Positions 12,289 through 23,547 of a DNA stretch of 64,000 bases are shown here, in pieces. The position numbers and the translations under genes were made by a program. Numbering within the stretch: position 1 is the stretch's first letter; the number at the start of each line of letters is the position of its first letter. The stretch comes from Datisca glomerata (Eukaryota; Streptophyta; Magnoliopsida; Cucurbitales; Datiscaceae). The notes below the pieces were generated by a model. The model was not told the DNA's origin. It did no database searches and saw nothing but the letters and a program-made list of their open reading frames with translations. Location: NCBI GenBank assembly GCA_003255025.1, contig QANY01008203.1, positions 310,001 through 374,000 of the forward strand, read 5' to 3'.

Positions 12289-12639
12289 CATTGTTAGGAG
12301 CAAGTAAGATCAGTTGTAGTATTAATCAGTATATATTGATGGATATTTGTATGTGTGAACTTGTTGTGTACTTAGTGGAAGCATGTTTAGAAAATGTAGT
12401 TGTATCAAATTAATTTTTTTTGTTGAACTATATGGTGGACAAGACTTGTTGCCCAGCTAACATAATTGACATAAATGAAAAAGAATGTTAAATGAATTGT
12501 TTTAAATCTTATAGAAAAATGTACATATGAGAAATGGGGAAGCTCAATTAGACATACAAAATTTTGATAAATCTTACAACTACTCGACTTCCATAAATCT
12601 ATTCACAATAAGAACTTATTTAGTTTTTTTTGTCAGTCA

Positions 12640-12975
12640 TCAACCCAAATACTAGGTGACTACTTGAAGGGTTTAATTAGTCACTTAATCTCAGGTTTGC
12701 TTAGTGACAGAATAAAAACAAATACTTGAAGGGTTCAAGTAGTCATATGATTACTTGAACCTTTCAAGTAGTTGTTTTTATTTTACCAGTAAGTAAAGCA
12801 AAGACCAGATGATTACTTGAAGAGTTCAAATAATTTTTTAGGACTACTTGAATCCTTCAAATAGTTATTTTTTTTTGTTAGTCAACAACCCACACAATAT
12901 GTGACTACTTGAAGGGTTTAAGTAGTTGTTTATGATTAGTTGAACCCTTCAAGAAGTTATTTTTATTTTGACAGT
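12640..12975 (-). repeat. Subterminal array of palindromic repeats, right copy
   Basis: About three to four diverged units of the palindrome CTACTTGAAGGGTTCAAGTAG lie here with AGTAGTTGTTTTTATTTT-type spacers, in the opposite orientation to the left array at 8135-8595. The array directly precedes the right inverted-repeat arm. Confidence 0.75.
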
Positions 12976-12977
12976 TG

Positions 12978-13153
12978 GTATTTGTCAACCTTGGTTGATT
13001 TGATATATGCATTGAGAAGGGAAGAGAGATAATGATGGAAAAGAGAGATTGTAAGTGGTTGATTTGATTTAATGGTTTGAGATACAATTTTCTGAGATTT
13101 GAGAAAATAATATATTTTTCCTTAGCAAACTTGAAAATGAGGTAATTTACAAA
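12978..13153 (-). repeat. Right arm of a long inverted repeat
   Basis: Inverse copy of 7447-7607, with an extra 20-30 bases around GAAGGGAAGAGAGATAATG. Beyond it, 13195-13292 is rich in CGGTTCG/CCGAAACA motifs up to the proposed element end. Confidence 0.8.
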
Positions 13154-14497
13154 TAACCCTTGAAAATTCTATAAAAAAAATTCATCACTTGTGTAGAACT
13201 GAACTAAACCGAAACATTCGGTTCGAGTTGGTTTGGCTATTTCGTTTGGTTTGTTTCGGCAGTATAACCGAATCGAAACGTGAATCTTCCTATTATGTGA
13301 TCTTAGTTGTCAATTTGTAATCAGATTAAGTAACACCAATTTGTAAGAGATCAAACTAAACGAACTCAAATTATATGTAATTGTTATTACAACAACGGTT
13401 ATAGAAAGAGATAAAACTATACTCAGCTTTGAGTATTTGTGTTATGTGCGAAAAATAAAAACAAAGGCCTTACTATTTTAAAAACTACTTGCTTTTCTTT
13501 TTCGTTGAAAAAAAGAATTTATTTTCTTTATTTTTTAATTTAACTGTTGTTCATTAAGCACTTAATTATCAAGGGTGAAAATAGTACAACATGATCTTTT
13601 AGTGGAGAGAAGACCAAATTATTGGAGATATCTACTAACTGCACTTACCACGAGCTATTGCGTATATTGCATGAAAAACTCCAAATAGACCCCTCCAACT
13701 ATGATATTTTAAATGATAGAAATTTACAGTTCTTTGTTAAGGAGAATGAATAAGAATCACTTAGAAGCCTACTATTTGTAACTACCAAGCCTAAATTTTT
13801 TTCATCTCAAAGCTCGGTTCTTCAAACCACAATGTCACAATAACCTCGGGTTCCTGAAACTATAGGGTTTAATCAAAGTTGGGTTCCTGAAACACAAATG
13901 TCACGACAACCTTTACATGAAAGCATTCCTCGCTTTAAGAGTTTTGATCATTTTGAAAGGAACTAACCTAATGATGATGTTTTTGGTCATGATAATTATA
14001 ATGTTTTTGAGGATGAGGATGTTGATGTTGATGGAGATGATGATGATGATGATTTTGATCAGGGGGTGTATGATGATGCAAATCGTGGAGATGACCATGA
14101 TGAATCCATCAATGGAGACACCCATACAACAATTCTAGACTTGAATATTGGTGGTGAACCCGAGACCACTTTTCCATTGCCATCACAACTTGATTTGAAT
14201 GAACAGCGTCATGGGTCCAGTAAGCAACAGGCTGATTTGAATCAGATTATAACAAACACAATAAATGTGGATGATTTGTACAGTGATAAAGCCGAGCTGC
14301 TTAAGGTTGCTCATCTGATGGCCAACCAAAAAAATTTTGAGTTTCGGATCTTCAAGTCAAGCCAGTCAATATTGGTACTTGTATGTGTTGAGAGTACATG
14401 GTAATGGAGGTTACGGGCCGAAATTGAAAAATTATCCATACTTCAAAGTTAGAATAAAAATATCCAGGTACTTATTTTTTATTTTTCCATCATAATG

Positions 14498-14620
14498 TCT
14501 ACACGAGTACTACACGAATCTCGTGTATCCATCGTGTAGTCTACACGATGGTTACACGGACCTCGTGTAGTCTACACCATGGTTACACGGACCTCGTGTA
14601 CACTTCTTGTACACTATGTA
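14498..14620 (+). repeat. Palindromic minisatellite array 1 (CTACACGA family)
   Basis: CTACACGATGGTTACACGG and TCGTGTAG blocks recur about three times. CTACACGA and TCGTGTAG are inverse of each other, so each unit can form a hairpin. It lies inside the transposase pseudogene. Confidence 0.85.
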
Positions 14621-15116
14621 CTCTGTCGTATATAATATTGTAATATTTTTTAGGGACAACAACACATGTAGAGACCGATGAACAAGATCATTTTAAATAT
14701 TTTTTCATAGCTCTTGGATCCTCTGTTCATGGATTTTTCAGCTGTATAGAGCCTGTCATTGTGGTTGACGCAACCGCCTTAAAATCCAAATACAAAGAGG
14801 TATTATTTGTTGCAACAGCAAATGATGGGAACAACCAAGTATATCTCATTACATTTGGAATTGTAGCTTTAGAAAATAATGATTCACGGGAATGGTTCTT
14901 CCGTAAACTTCATAATGTAATCGGTAATCCGGAAGACTTGGTATTTATATCCGACAGGCATACAAGTAAACTAAATGTTGTACATCTTATCTTTCCCAAT
15001 GCGCGTCATAGAGCTTGCATCTTACATATGGGCCAAAATATCATCAATTTATAAAAAGGAAGATATGATCGCATTATTTTTTAAAGCAACAAAGGTATAC
15101 TGTCAATCAGAATTTG

Positions 15117-15193
15117 ATCGGCTGATGATTCATTTTACAGTGCATTTCTAGATATTTCACAATACGTGTCGGCTGATGATTCATTTTACATTG
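15117..15193 (+). repeat. Short direct duplication in the transposase
   Basis: TCGGCTGATGATTCATTTTA occurs twice, about 51 bases apart (near 15117 and 15168). It shifts the reading frame between the catalytic and SWIM parts of the transposase pseudogene. Confidence 0.85.
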
Positions 15194-15983
15194 GCATGTT
15201 CCCGTTTTGATGGAAGGCAATACTATATAATGACTACAAACTTCACAAAATGTTTGAATGAGATTTTGAAGGATGCTAGAAAGCTTCCCATTACATGCCT
15301 TATAAAACATATATGTGACATGTTACAACGATGGTTCTATGAACAACGAATGGATGCCTGTCAAATCACTTCGCAGATGACAGATTGGGTTAAGACTAAG
15401 CTTAATAAGAATCATTTTGTATCACGTACACTATCATTGTTTCCTTCTGACATCCACGAGTTTCGTGTTGCAGGTGGGGGTAGAGAAGTAGTGGTAAACT
15501 TGCATCTTAAGACTTGTACGTGCAAAAATTTTAATCTTGATCAAATTCCATGCATGCATGTGTTGGTTGTATGTCAGCAACGCAATATTTTCGTATACAG
15601 TATGTATTCGAGGTTCTATAAAAATGAGACTCTAATTTCTGCATATGTGGGAACAATACATCTTTTCGGAGATCAAGCACATTGAGTCATCAGCCATGAG
15701 GTTCATGAAAAAGTTGTATTGCCACCTATAATGAGGCGGTAAAGTGGAAAACCTAAGACAACTAGAATTCCATCTAGAGGTGAGGAAGTAGTGAGGAGGA
15801 AGTGCAAGCATTGTGGGCAAATTGGTCACAACTGACAAACGTGCAGGAATCCAATTCCTCTATCTCAACGGGGTGACCAAGCCACTTAAATATAAATGAT
15901 GAACTTTGTAAACTTAAATTAAATATTAATATAGAAATATACTTATGTTTGTTATTTAATAATGTCATAAAGTTTAATTAGCT

Positions 15984-16590
15984 TACCTGAATCCTACATG
16001 ATTCTCGTGAAGTCATCGTGTAGGCTATATGAAGACTACACTATTCATGGGCATCGTGTACACTACATGAGAACTTCACAAGCATCGTGTAGACAACACG
16101 AGAACTTCACGGGATTCATGTAGGATTCATATAGGCTACATGATGACTTCACGGGCATCGTGTAGACTACACGAGAACTTCACAGGATTCATGTAGGCTA
16201 CACGATGACTTCACAGGCATCGTGTAGACTATACGAGAACTTCACGGGATTCATGCAGGCTACACGATGACTTCACGGACATCGTGTAGACTACACGAGA
16301 ACTTCAAGAGATTCGTGTATTATTCATGTAGGCTACACGATGGCTTCACAGGTATCATGTAGACTACACGAGAACTTCACGGGATTCATGTAGGAGTCAT
16401 GTAGGCTACAAAATGACTTCGCGGACATCGTTTAGTCATTGTGTAGACTACACGAGAACTTCACGAGATTTGTGTAGAATTCATATATGCTACACGATGA
16501 CTTCTTGGGCATCGTGTAGTTGTAAACTACACTAGAACTTCACGAGCATCGCGTAGACTACACGATAACTTCACGGGCATCATGTAGGAT
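15984..16590 (+). repeat. Palindromic minisatellite array 2 (largest)
   Basis: About ten units of roughly 60 bp combine CTACACGATGACTTCACGG, GCATCGTGTAGACTACACGA and GAACTTCACGGGATTCATG. It lies between the convergent transposase and Ulp1 pseudogenes. Confidence 0.9.
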
Positions 16591-17382
16591 TTAGGCAGGC
16601 TAATAAACTTTATGACATTACTAAATAACAAACACAAGTATATTTCTATAATCCCTAATTCACAATTTAATAAAATAAAAATTCATAAAATATATTCATA
16701 TTATTTCGGAACAACATAGCCACATGCAAATTACTCAATTGCAATTCGTCTTCGATATTTTGGCATTTGTGGTTGAGTTATTTCTTGGAGGTTCTTCCCA
16801 TATGCGAGGGCTTCGACAAACTTATGGGTAAATACCCCACAACCGAACTTACAAAACACATGAAATGCGAAAACACAATTAAATAATATGTATGAAATTT
16901 TAAGTGGATTTTAAAAAAATGTATATTTCACTTACTCATTCTTTTATTGTGGACACTTCGTGATCTCATATTTACACTCATATTTGGGTTTAACCTCATA
17001 TCTTCTCTTATATATATATATTCATCATTTGAGCTAGCTGAGGGACAATATTCATGAAAAGTTTCATTATTCCAATGTACAAGGAGTGTTAATATGGCGT
17101 GTTCATGGATCTATAAATACGAATACACTGGCCAATCAAATCAAGCTCAACGTAATCCAATGGCTGCGGTTCACATTCGTTGGAAAGATAACATTATCTT
17201 ATTGTTCCCTGCTCCTTCCAAAATTCGTCTGCAAGCTGAGGATGAGGTACCGAAGCTGATCATCAACGTCAATATCCCAGCTCATGAGATCTTGCTCAAA
17301 CTCTACCATTCGGCTAGACAAGTTCTCCTGCAATGTCACAGGAAAATGTTTAAATTCTCAACGTCAGTAAAAATGGTCATGA

Positions 17383-17612
17383 AGACTACACGAGGTCTAC
17401 ACGAAGCCCGTGAAGGCCTCGTATAGTCTACATGGAGTCTACACCAGGTCCGTGAAGGCCTAGTATAGAATACACAAAGTCTACACGAGGTTCGTGAAGG
17501 CCTCGTGTAGTCTACATGAGGTCAGTGGAGGCCTCATGTAGTCTACATGAAGTCTATACAAGGGAGCGTGAAGGCCTTGTGTAGTCTACACGAAGTTTAC
17601 ACCAGACCTATA
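17383..17612 (+). repeat. Palindromic minisatellite array 3
   Basis: About five to six units combine CTACACGAGGTCCGTGAAGG with CCTCGTGTAGTCTACA. It lies inside the Ulp1 pseudogene, between the HW-containing segment and an upstream segment near 17660-17760. Confidence 0.85.
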
Positions 17613-17969
17613 GACTACGGTGAGTAGTTCATTAAGTTTAAAAATAAATGATACTTACTTGCAGAAACAAATCACCAATACTGATTCTGATTTGAGGGAT
17701 GTATTTTTGCAAATCCCTCCTCATGAGCTCCAAGTGTGCATCGATATGTTGTAATGTAATAAATATTAGTTAACATATTTATAATTATTTTAAATACCAC
17801 ATTTAGAAAAGATTATTTATAACTTTTTACATCTGACTCAAGCCATTGATAAGGTGACAAGACTAGTTTTCTGAATCAGGTAAGGAGGTCAACGGTGCAA
17901 AATTCAACGTCTACTTTCTCGTTCTTGTACAATGTAATTATAGATTAAAGTTAGGTACATGATTGGTTT

Positions 17970-18168
17970 ACTATACGATGGTTACACGCAACTCGTAGTC
18001 ATCATGTAGTCTATACGATGGCAACACGGTGTCAGTGTAACTATCATGAATACTATATGAATACTACAGAAGGTCAGTGTAGCCACTGTGTAGTATACAC
18101 GATGGATACACGAGATTAGTGAAGACATCATGTAGCCTACACGATGGTTACACGAGGAAGAAGTGTAC
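17970..18168 (+). repeat. Palindromic minisatellite array 4
   Basis: Four to five units of CTACACGATGGTTACACG with TCATGTAGTCTA-type joints. The array lies in an intron-like gap of the Ulp1 pseudogene. Confidence 0.8.
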
Positions 18169-18480
18169 AAGAATATTACAAAACTTACTTTGCCCTTCGG
18201 GAGGTGAATCATGCTTTAAAATAGGCTTCATCCTCAAAAGATATATCACCATGTGCTTGAAAATGTTTGAAGTCGTTTTTGACAACGATGTTCTCATCAG
18301 CTTTTTTGCTTCGCTGCTTTTTCTTTTCAACATTTTCGGTTTCCAAATTAGGTGACTCTAGGACCCGAGATCTTTTTATCTTCCTCTTACCAAGTTCACC
18401 AAGGCTGACGAGCTCTTATTCTTCTCCATCGTTAGACTACTCTGTTGACTGAACCGAATCCATCAAGGTAGATATGATCT

Positions 18481-19020
18481 ATGCAACCTTTTGTTCTTCT
18501 TCTTCTTTTTGTTCTTATTCTTTTTCTTCTTCTTGTTCTTCTTGTTCTTTTTATTGTTCTTTTTGTTCTTCTTCTTGATCTTCTTGATCTTCTTCTTCTT
18601 CTTCTTGTGCATGTTTTTGTTCTTGTTCTTGTTCTTGTTCTACTTATTCTTCTTGTTCTTGTTCTTGTTCTTCTTGTTCTTGTTATTGTTATTGTTCTTG
18701 TTCTTGTTCTTGTTCTTGTTCTTATTCTTCTTGTTCTTATTCTTCTTTTGTTTCTTGTTCTTCTTTTGTTTTTTCTTCTTTTTCTTTTTTTTTCTTCCAT
18801 TTATTTTTCTATTTCCTTTTTCCCTTCTAATTTTTTCTTCATCATCCTTTTTTCACATTCCTCCTCCTTATTACCTTCATTCTCTTCTTCCTTTTCTTTG
18901 ACCTTCTCTTCTTCCTTTTCTTCTTTTTCTTTTTCTTCTTCTTCCTTCTCTACCATCTCCTCTTCTTCTTCCTTCTCTACCATATCTTATTCTTTTTCAT
19001 CATTCTCTCCTTCTTCATTT
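18481..19020 (+). repeat. Pyrimidine-rich low-complexity tract (TTCTTG / TTCTTC)
   Basis: Long runs of TTCTTG, TTCTTC and TTTTC. On the minus strand, part of it reads as Glu/Lys-rich protein and may be the charged linker of the DUF1985-Ulp1 gene. The Leu/Phe-rich frames on the plus strand are artefacts. Confidence 0.85.
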
Positions 19021-19444
19021 TTTTCACTTCCTTCTCAATCTCCATATCCTCCTCGTCCCTAGCCATCATCATGACAGATCAAGGACATAATGAGTAATCA
19101 TCTCTGGCCTCGATGTTACCAGATGATCCATCAAAATTTTAATTAAGGAAATTGCAAAGGAATTGTCTGATTGCATGGATAGAATATTCTTATGCATTGA
19201 AGTGATTTTTTGGTCCATTCCAATCAGCAATTTCCTCACCCAATTTTCATGTCCACTGAATTTCTTGGACACAACCTTCTTCTCCTCTATTTTTTCAATG
19301 GCCTCTTTGGACATCTTCCTCTTCTTATTCTCCTCTTCCTTTTCAATGGCCTCCTCCTCCTCATTTGCCTCATCTTCTACTGGAAAAGGTGACGGAGGAG
19401 GCATTAACTAAAAAACATGTAATATTAAGTAGACAAAATAGAAA

Positions 19445-19672
19445 AATGTGACTACACGATGGTTACACGGACCTCATGTAGTCATCGTGTAGACTACATG
19501 ATGGTTACACGAATCTCGTGTAGTCATCGTGTGTACTACACGATGGTTACACGGGCCTCGTCGTGTTGACTACATGATGGTTACACGGGCCTCGTCGTGT
19601 TGACTACATGATGGTTACACGGACCTCGTGTAGTCATCGTGTTTACTACACGATGACTACACGAGATCTGTG
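19445..19672 (+). repeat. Palindromic minisatellite array 5
   Basis: About six units of CTACACGATGGTTACACGG and CCTCGTGTAGTCATCGTG, with one exact local duplication of about 36 bp (GGGCCTCGTCGTGTTGACTA around 19550-19610). The array matches 14498-14620 most closely. Confidence 0.85.
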
Positions 19673-20887
19673 TTCAAGAAGAAGAAGGGTAGAAAATGAT
19701 TTTGAACATACCTTCTCTCCATCTACTGATCTCTAGAAGCTTTTTTCTTCTTCCTCCTCAGTAGGGACCAAGGAAAGAACGGTCAACTAAAAATGTAAGA
19801 AGTATAAATCAGTATATGTGAAAGTAATATAAATTAATTTGTCAACATAATTCACCAACATACATCTCCTTTGAAAAAAATTCATTTTGAATATTCTCAA
19901 CCGGTAGTATCGAGGTTGGAAACCACTTGAGAATCCTTGGCACCATGGTCGAAACCTGGTTACCACATAAACTACCCACCAAGGGGATCGTTTCAAATAC
20001 ACATGCCTATTTAAACAAAAGAGAGTAATTCAGTATTTAGCACATAAATAATTCAATACATCACTATATAAAATTAAATAAATTGTACATGGAAGGTAAA
20101 TAAACATCCATTGAGTGAATACCCATGAACAACATCAAGGGATTTCTGTATTTTTTTTTGTTTTTTTCTTGATCTTTAAGATCACTCAAACAACATTTGT
20201 ATTCTTCACAACTAAAAATGATTCCATTATTTTAGAGAACGGGAGCTCTCCCCACGAGTATTGGTTGAACGCTTCAAGGTCGTCAACCAAAACCAACCAT
20301 CTCTTCTCAATTAGGGTACAGTTCTCCTTCCCCAACACAAAATGCTCTAGCAAATAAATCAGTCATCTTGACCCATCAGAATTGGACTTATATTAAGAGT
20401 TTTTAAACTTCTCTTTCAACTCATCAATGGTTATTGATGAGGCTTTGGGAAAGTACATATCAAAGAGTGTGTTGGGGCCACGAGTCTTCTTCTCATCCTG
20501 GGCTTCACCGAACTTTAGTTTGTTCATCAACGAGAACTCATTCTTGGAGAAGCACGGTCGTTCCTCAATGACAAGAAACCAAATTTTCTCATCAGATGGA
20601 ATGTCATTGACATATTCAGCCTTTCTGGCCAACACCTATTGGTAGATAGTTGCTGAAAGCTTCAGGGCTGGGAGATCAAGGAGATGGACAAAGCATGTCT
20701 TCCTAAATAAGGAGAGTTGAGGAGCTGTCAGCTTGGTCTTGATAACATCTATGTAGTGGGTATTGCACTTTGCATTGACCCCTTGCTTTTGGAATTCTGT
20801 TAACGTCATGGACGTATCTTAGCTGCATCTTTGATGAAGCCATAAACTGTAGAATATTCAAGGAAAATATAAGCTCAGAAAATGTAC

Positions 20888-21112
20888 ATGATGCTTGTGT
20901 AGTCATTGTGTAGACTACAAGAGGTGTACGCGATGCGCTTGTAGTCATCGTGTAGAGTACACGAGGGGTACACGATCCTGGTATATTCCTCATGTAGCCT
21001 ACATGAGGCTTACACGACCCTCGTGTGGTCCTCATGTAGCCTACACGAAGCTTGTTGAACTCTCGTGTAGTCCTTGTATAGCCTACACAAGGCTTACACG
21101 ACCCTAATGTAA
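20888..21112 (+). repeat. Palindromic minisatellite array 6
   Basis: About five units of the CTACACGA family in a locally distinct version (CTCATGTAGCCTACA, GGCTTACACGACCCTCGTG). The array lies just upstream of the proposed start of the DUF1985-Ulp1 gene. Confidence 0.85.
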
Positions 21113-21416
21113 CCCAGAAAACAGACACCCACCAAGACCAACACCTCAGAAACCCAGAAAAAATACTTAGAAACCCAGTAGAAAAAAAATACTCAGAAAC
21201 CCAGACAAAAAAATATTAGAAACCCTAAAAAATCAACCTTATTGTCATTCAGACATCCACAAAGAATAGAAATGTAGAAATCCAGAAAAAAAAACCTTCA
21301 GAAACCCACAAAAAATACCTTAGAATCTAGAACAAAAACTCAGGATCGGGTTCCTGAGTTATGAATTGTGGGAGACGAAGACTCAAGGATTTACAGAGAG
21401 AGAGATGCTGCGACTT

Positions 21417-21438
21417 CGAGAGAGAGAGAGAGAGAGAG
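21417..21438 (+). repeat. GA microsatellite
   Basis: Pure GA dinucleotide run of about eleven copies near the right edge of the MULE block. Confidence 0.9.
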
Positions 21439-21669
21439 TAACAATAAGAGAGAAATGAGGGTAATGCAAGTGAGGTACACGAGGGGGTGAGGTTTCATGT
21501 AATCATCTTTTTTTCAAGCCGTCGTTTGAAATTTGTGAAGGGTTTTTTGGTAACTTCACAAGCTGATTTTGAATTGAATGCGGACCATAGCTCAGGGTAA
21601 GTGAAAATTAGTGTAAAGATTCATTTCTGTAATATGCTTAGTGTAGGAGTCTACTTTAGCAAAAAACCC

Positions 21670-22860
21670 AAGAAGCTTCGTGAAATTACAGGGGAGGCGG
21701 ACTCACCGCGATAGAGGGATGAAGGATTAGTGTTTTGATTTTTTTTGCCATATCTGAGGGTTAAGGACTTCGAAATCTCCTTAATTTCTTCAGGTTTGAT
21801 TGAAATCCCCTTATTTTCTTTGTGTATGTTCGAAATCTCCTTAATCTCCTTAATTTCTTCCTGTTCTAGGAAGCCATTTTTAATGGGTGAGTTACAAAGA
21901 CAACACAGAATGAGAGAACAAACGAGAAAAAGGTTATTGGGATTTTGAGGTTACTTGAAATTGAATGTAAAGGAAAGAAGTCCTTGACAAAAGAAAATAG
22001 AAGAGAAAGAGAGTTCAGGATGTGGACATGACAGTGACGAAGACGAGCAACGCGTGGAGAAAGTTCAGCTGCTGAATTCAACCACTGAATTCTTTTTTCA
22101 TTTTCAGTTTCAATTGTATCGGGACTTTCCCGCATTTGTACCGCGTAAAAACATGATTTTATTTTGCTATAAATTGTATGTCCCTGTAACGTTACGGAAA
22201 AATATGAAGAAATGTGTATTGAAGGGAGACAATGGTGTTGCCGAATTTTATCTGTTTACACCTCTGGTATGGTGCCGCTCAATTTGTTTTGTTTAGGTTG
22301 CGGTATCGCCTATCGGTACGTATTGCTAAATTTATCCTTTATACTATTTCTTAATCACCTTATTTTGTGAACGGTTTTTAACAATTGGTTTGGATGGAAT
22401 TTGGAATTTAAGCTACAGAATTTGGATGTATATTGGATGAAATTTAAGTTGCTGGAAATTTCTCCATGAATAGGGACTGTTTTATTCTTTTTTGCAGTAG
22501 CAAAAATTTTATAAAGAGCTTTCAGTTTCATAGTAGCTGAAATTTTAATATAGCTTTCAATTTCAATAGTAACAAAAATTTTACATGGTAAGAAACTAAA
22601 TCCATAAAAAGATGAGAAAGAAGTCATTTTTTGTCAACTAAAACCTTCAAAAAGAGTTTGTGGTAAAGGGATGGAGATAGTGGAAGTTAACTTTCTGTTA
22701 GATTTAATCAAAAAAGTCACTGAGAGGCATATTTTATAGTTTGATCAAAGTATATGGGTATAAAAATATGAAAAAAAGTGTAAGAATATAGTTTACATTT
22801 TTTTGTTGAAGTGCAGGGGTCTGTTTTACATTTTAGCCTTAGATTTATCAATTAAATTGC
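21670..22860. other. Intergenic DNA, no gene seen
   Basis: Three near-copies of GAAATCTCCTTAATTTCTTC lie at 21770-21860. A stretch with a 'GCAGGGGTCTGTTTTACA' motif near 22815 resembles a MULE-type end but has no visible partner. Open frames here have no recognisable domain. Confidence 0.4.
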
Positions 22861-22864
22861 TAAA

Positions 22865-23547
22865 TTTTGATACAACACAAACCCTAAGAGGATATATATA
22901 AAATTTGGACATGGTGGTTATTTTGGGGTTAAATTTTAAAAATTTGAAATATAGAGGTATATTTACAAATTTTTAAACTTTAGCAATTTGATTGCCACAA
23001 AAAAATTGTATTAGATACAACACAACTCTAGAACACAGTAATTCATACCGATCAATATAGTGTGTAATTACACAGAGACGGAAAAACAATTTTCTCCCCC
23101 CTCACATGTTGCCGTTGTATTTCAAATTGAAGGAAGAAAAATTTTGATTTTTCTTATTCAATCGTTTTGAGAGCCAACACTCATTTCCTAAACAAATTCT
23201 TATGAGATATATTTCTGAAATTAACGAGCAGTTATTGGTGTCAAGAAAATTTTAGGATTTTGGTTCTTGAAGATCAAGTTAGAAGATTTAAATTTTGAAG
23301 TTTGAAGAACGTGAAAAATAAATACAAGGATTCCACTAATCCAGAAAATCTATGATACATCGCAAAGGTGAAAATCATTTCAACATTTTTCTATTCGTTT
23401 AAATATCTTATATGCATGATCGTTTGTTGTTTTGGTTTTTAATTATTCAATTCGATTAAATAAGTTTTAAAAAAATTGATATTCCGCTCACGAACTATTC
23501 ATGGTTCAAACTTATTTTTCTTTAATATTAAAACCATCGATCCAACA
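22865..23547 (+). repeat. LTR-like dispersed repeat copy 2
   Basis: Collinear with 11690-12288 and ending GATCCAACA at 23547. The upstream end of the LTR is not defined. It abuts the direct repeat at 23548. Confidence 0.55.

Larger units (their letters stand above)
7155..13292. mobile_element. Probable non-autonomous hAT-like transposon with subterminal palindrome arrays
   Basis: The left end begins TAGGGGTGTACG. The right end, read on the minus strand, begins TAGGAAGATTCACG. Both are followed by ACCGAATC/CGATTCGG-rich DNA, as in hAT-type MITEs starting TAGGGGTGTTCA. Inside are long inverted repeats (7447-7607 and 12978-13153) and inverted arrays of a palindromic repeat (8135-8595 and 12640-12975). 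The block carries a decayed GRF zinc-finger gene and is interrupted by an LTR-type insertion (9160-12288). No matching 8-bp target duplication was found at the outer ends, and no transposase is visible, so the boundaries and the superfamily are inferred. Confidence 0.45.
13898..15889 (+). pseudogene. MURA-type transposase of a Mutator-like element
   Basis: In order, the pieces are: an acidic N-terminal region (DVDVDGDDDDDDFDQG, about 14015-14065); a MuDR-type DNA-binding segment (NFEFRIFKSS, then WRLRA, near 14335-14430); the MULE transposase core starting VVDATALKSKYK (14761 on) with SDRH as second acidic motif (about 14950); a helical part (FYEQRMDACQ); a SWIM zinc finger (CTCKNFNLDQIPCMH, about 15515-15560); and a C-terminal zinc knuckle (CKHCGQIGHN, about 15804-15835). 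In-frame stops interrupt it after ERN (about 13965), before WRLRA (14402), after NIINL (15052), in the knuckle and elsewhere. An array of minisatellite repeats sits between the DNA-binding and catalytic parts (14498-14620). It would have cut and pasted the element and is clearly inactive. The ATG at 13898 is the most upstream plausible start. Confidence 0.8.
16731..20843 (-). pseudogene. DUF1985 / Ulp1-like cysteine protease (peptidase C48) of the MULE
   Basis: Reading leftward from ATG 20843: DUF1985 motifs (THYIDVIKTKLTAPQLSLF near 20700-20760, then FSKNEFSLMNKLKFG in 20393-20635, and LLEHFVLGKENCTLIEKRW near 20300-20350); a charged, Glu-rich linker (about 18500-19400); then Ulp1 catalytic parts: NRSHWITLSL with the HW motif (17157-17162), VFVFIDP as the likely Asp segment (near 17110), and KFGCGVFTHKFVEAL with the catalytic Cys codon at 16839-16841. 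It ends at TAA 16731. Ulp1 enzymes remove SUMO or similar tags; this family is frequent in plant MULEs. Stops (for example TAG before VLARKAEY), frame changes and inserted arrays show it is broken. Exon borders were not resolved. Confidence 0.7.
13660..21665. mobile_element. Decayed Mutator-like element (MULE) carrying an Ulp1-type protease gene
   Basis: The block holds a MURA transposase pseudogene (plus strand) and a converging DUF1985-Ulp1 pseudogene (minus strand). MULEs with Ulp1 protease genes are known from melon, Arabidopsis and rice. Weak terminal similarity exists between TAGACCCCTCCAACTATGAT (about 13694-13713) and the inverse of 21630-21655 (TAGACTCCTACACTAAGC), which may be remnants of the terminal inverted repeats. 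No 9-bp target duplication was found, so the ends are approximate. Confidence 0.6.

Noticed and set aside
15984..16590. Regularly spaced repeats that could suggest a CRISPR array
   Set aside because: Units are directly adjacent without unique spacers, and the context is a plant transposon.
17094..17426. 110-codon plus-strand open frame as a separate gene
   Set aside because: It is antisense to the Ulp1 HW-containing segment, which carries the recognisable motifs; its end runs into repeat array 3.
18481..19062. Long Leu/Phe/Ser-rich open frames on the plus strand
   Set aside because: They are translations of TTCTTG/TTCTTC low-complexity DNA and have no protein character.
20895..21107. Cys-rich repeated peptide resembling a secreted protein
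   Set aside because: It is a translation of palindromic minisatellite array 6; there is no signal peptide or start context.
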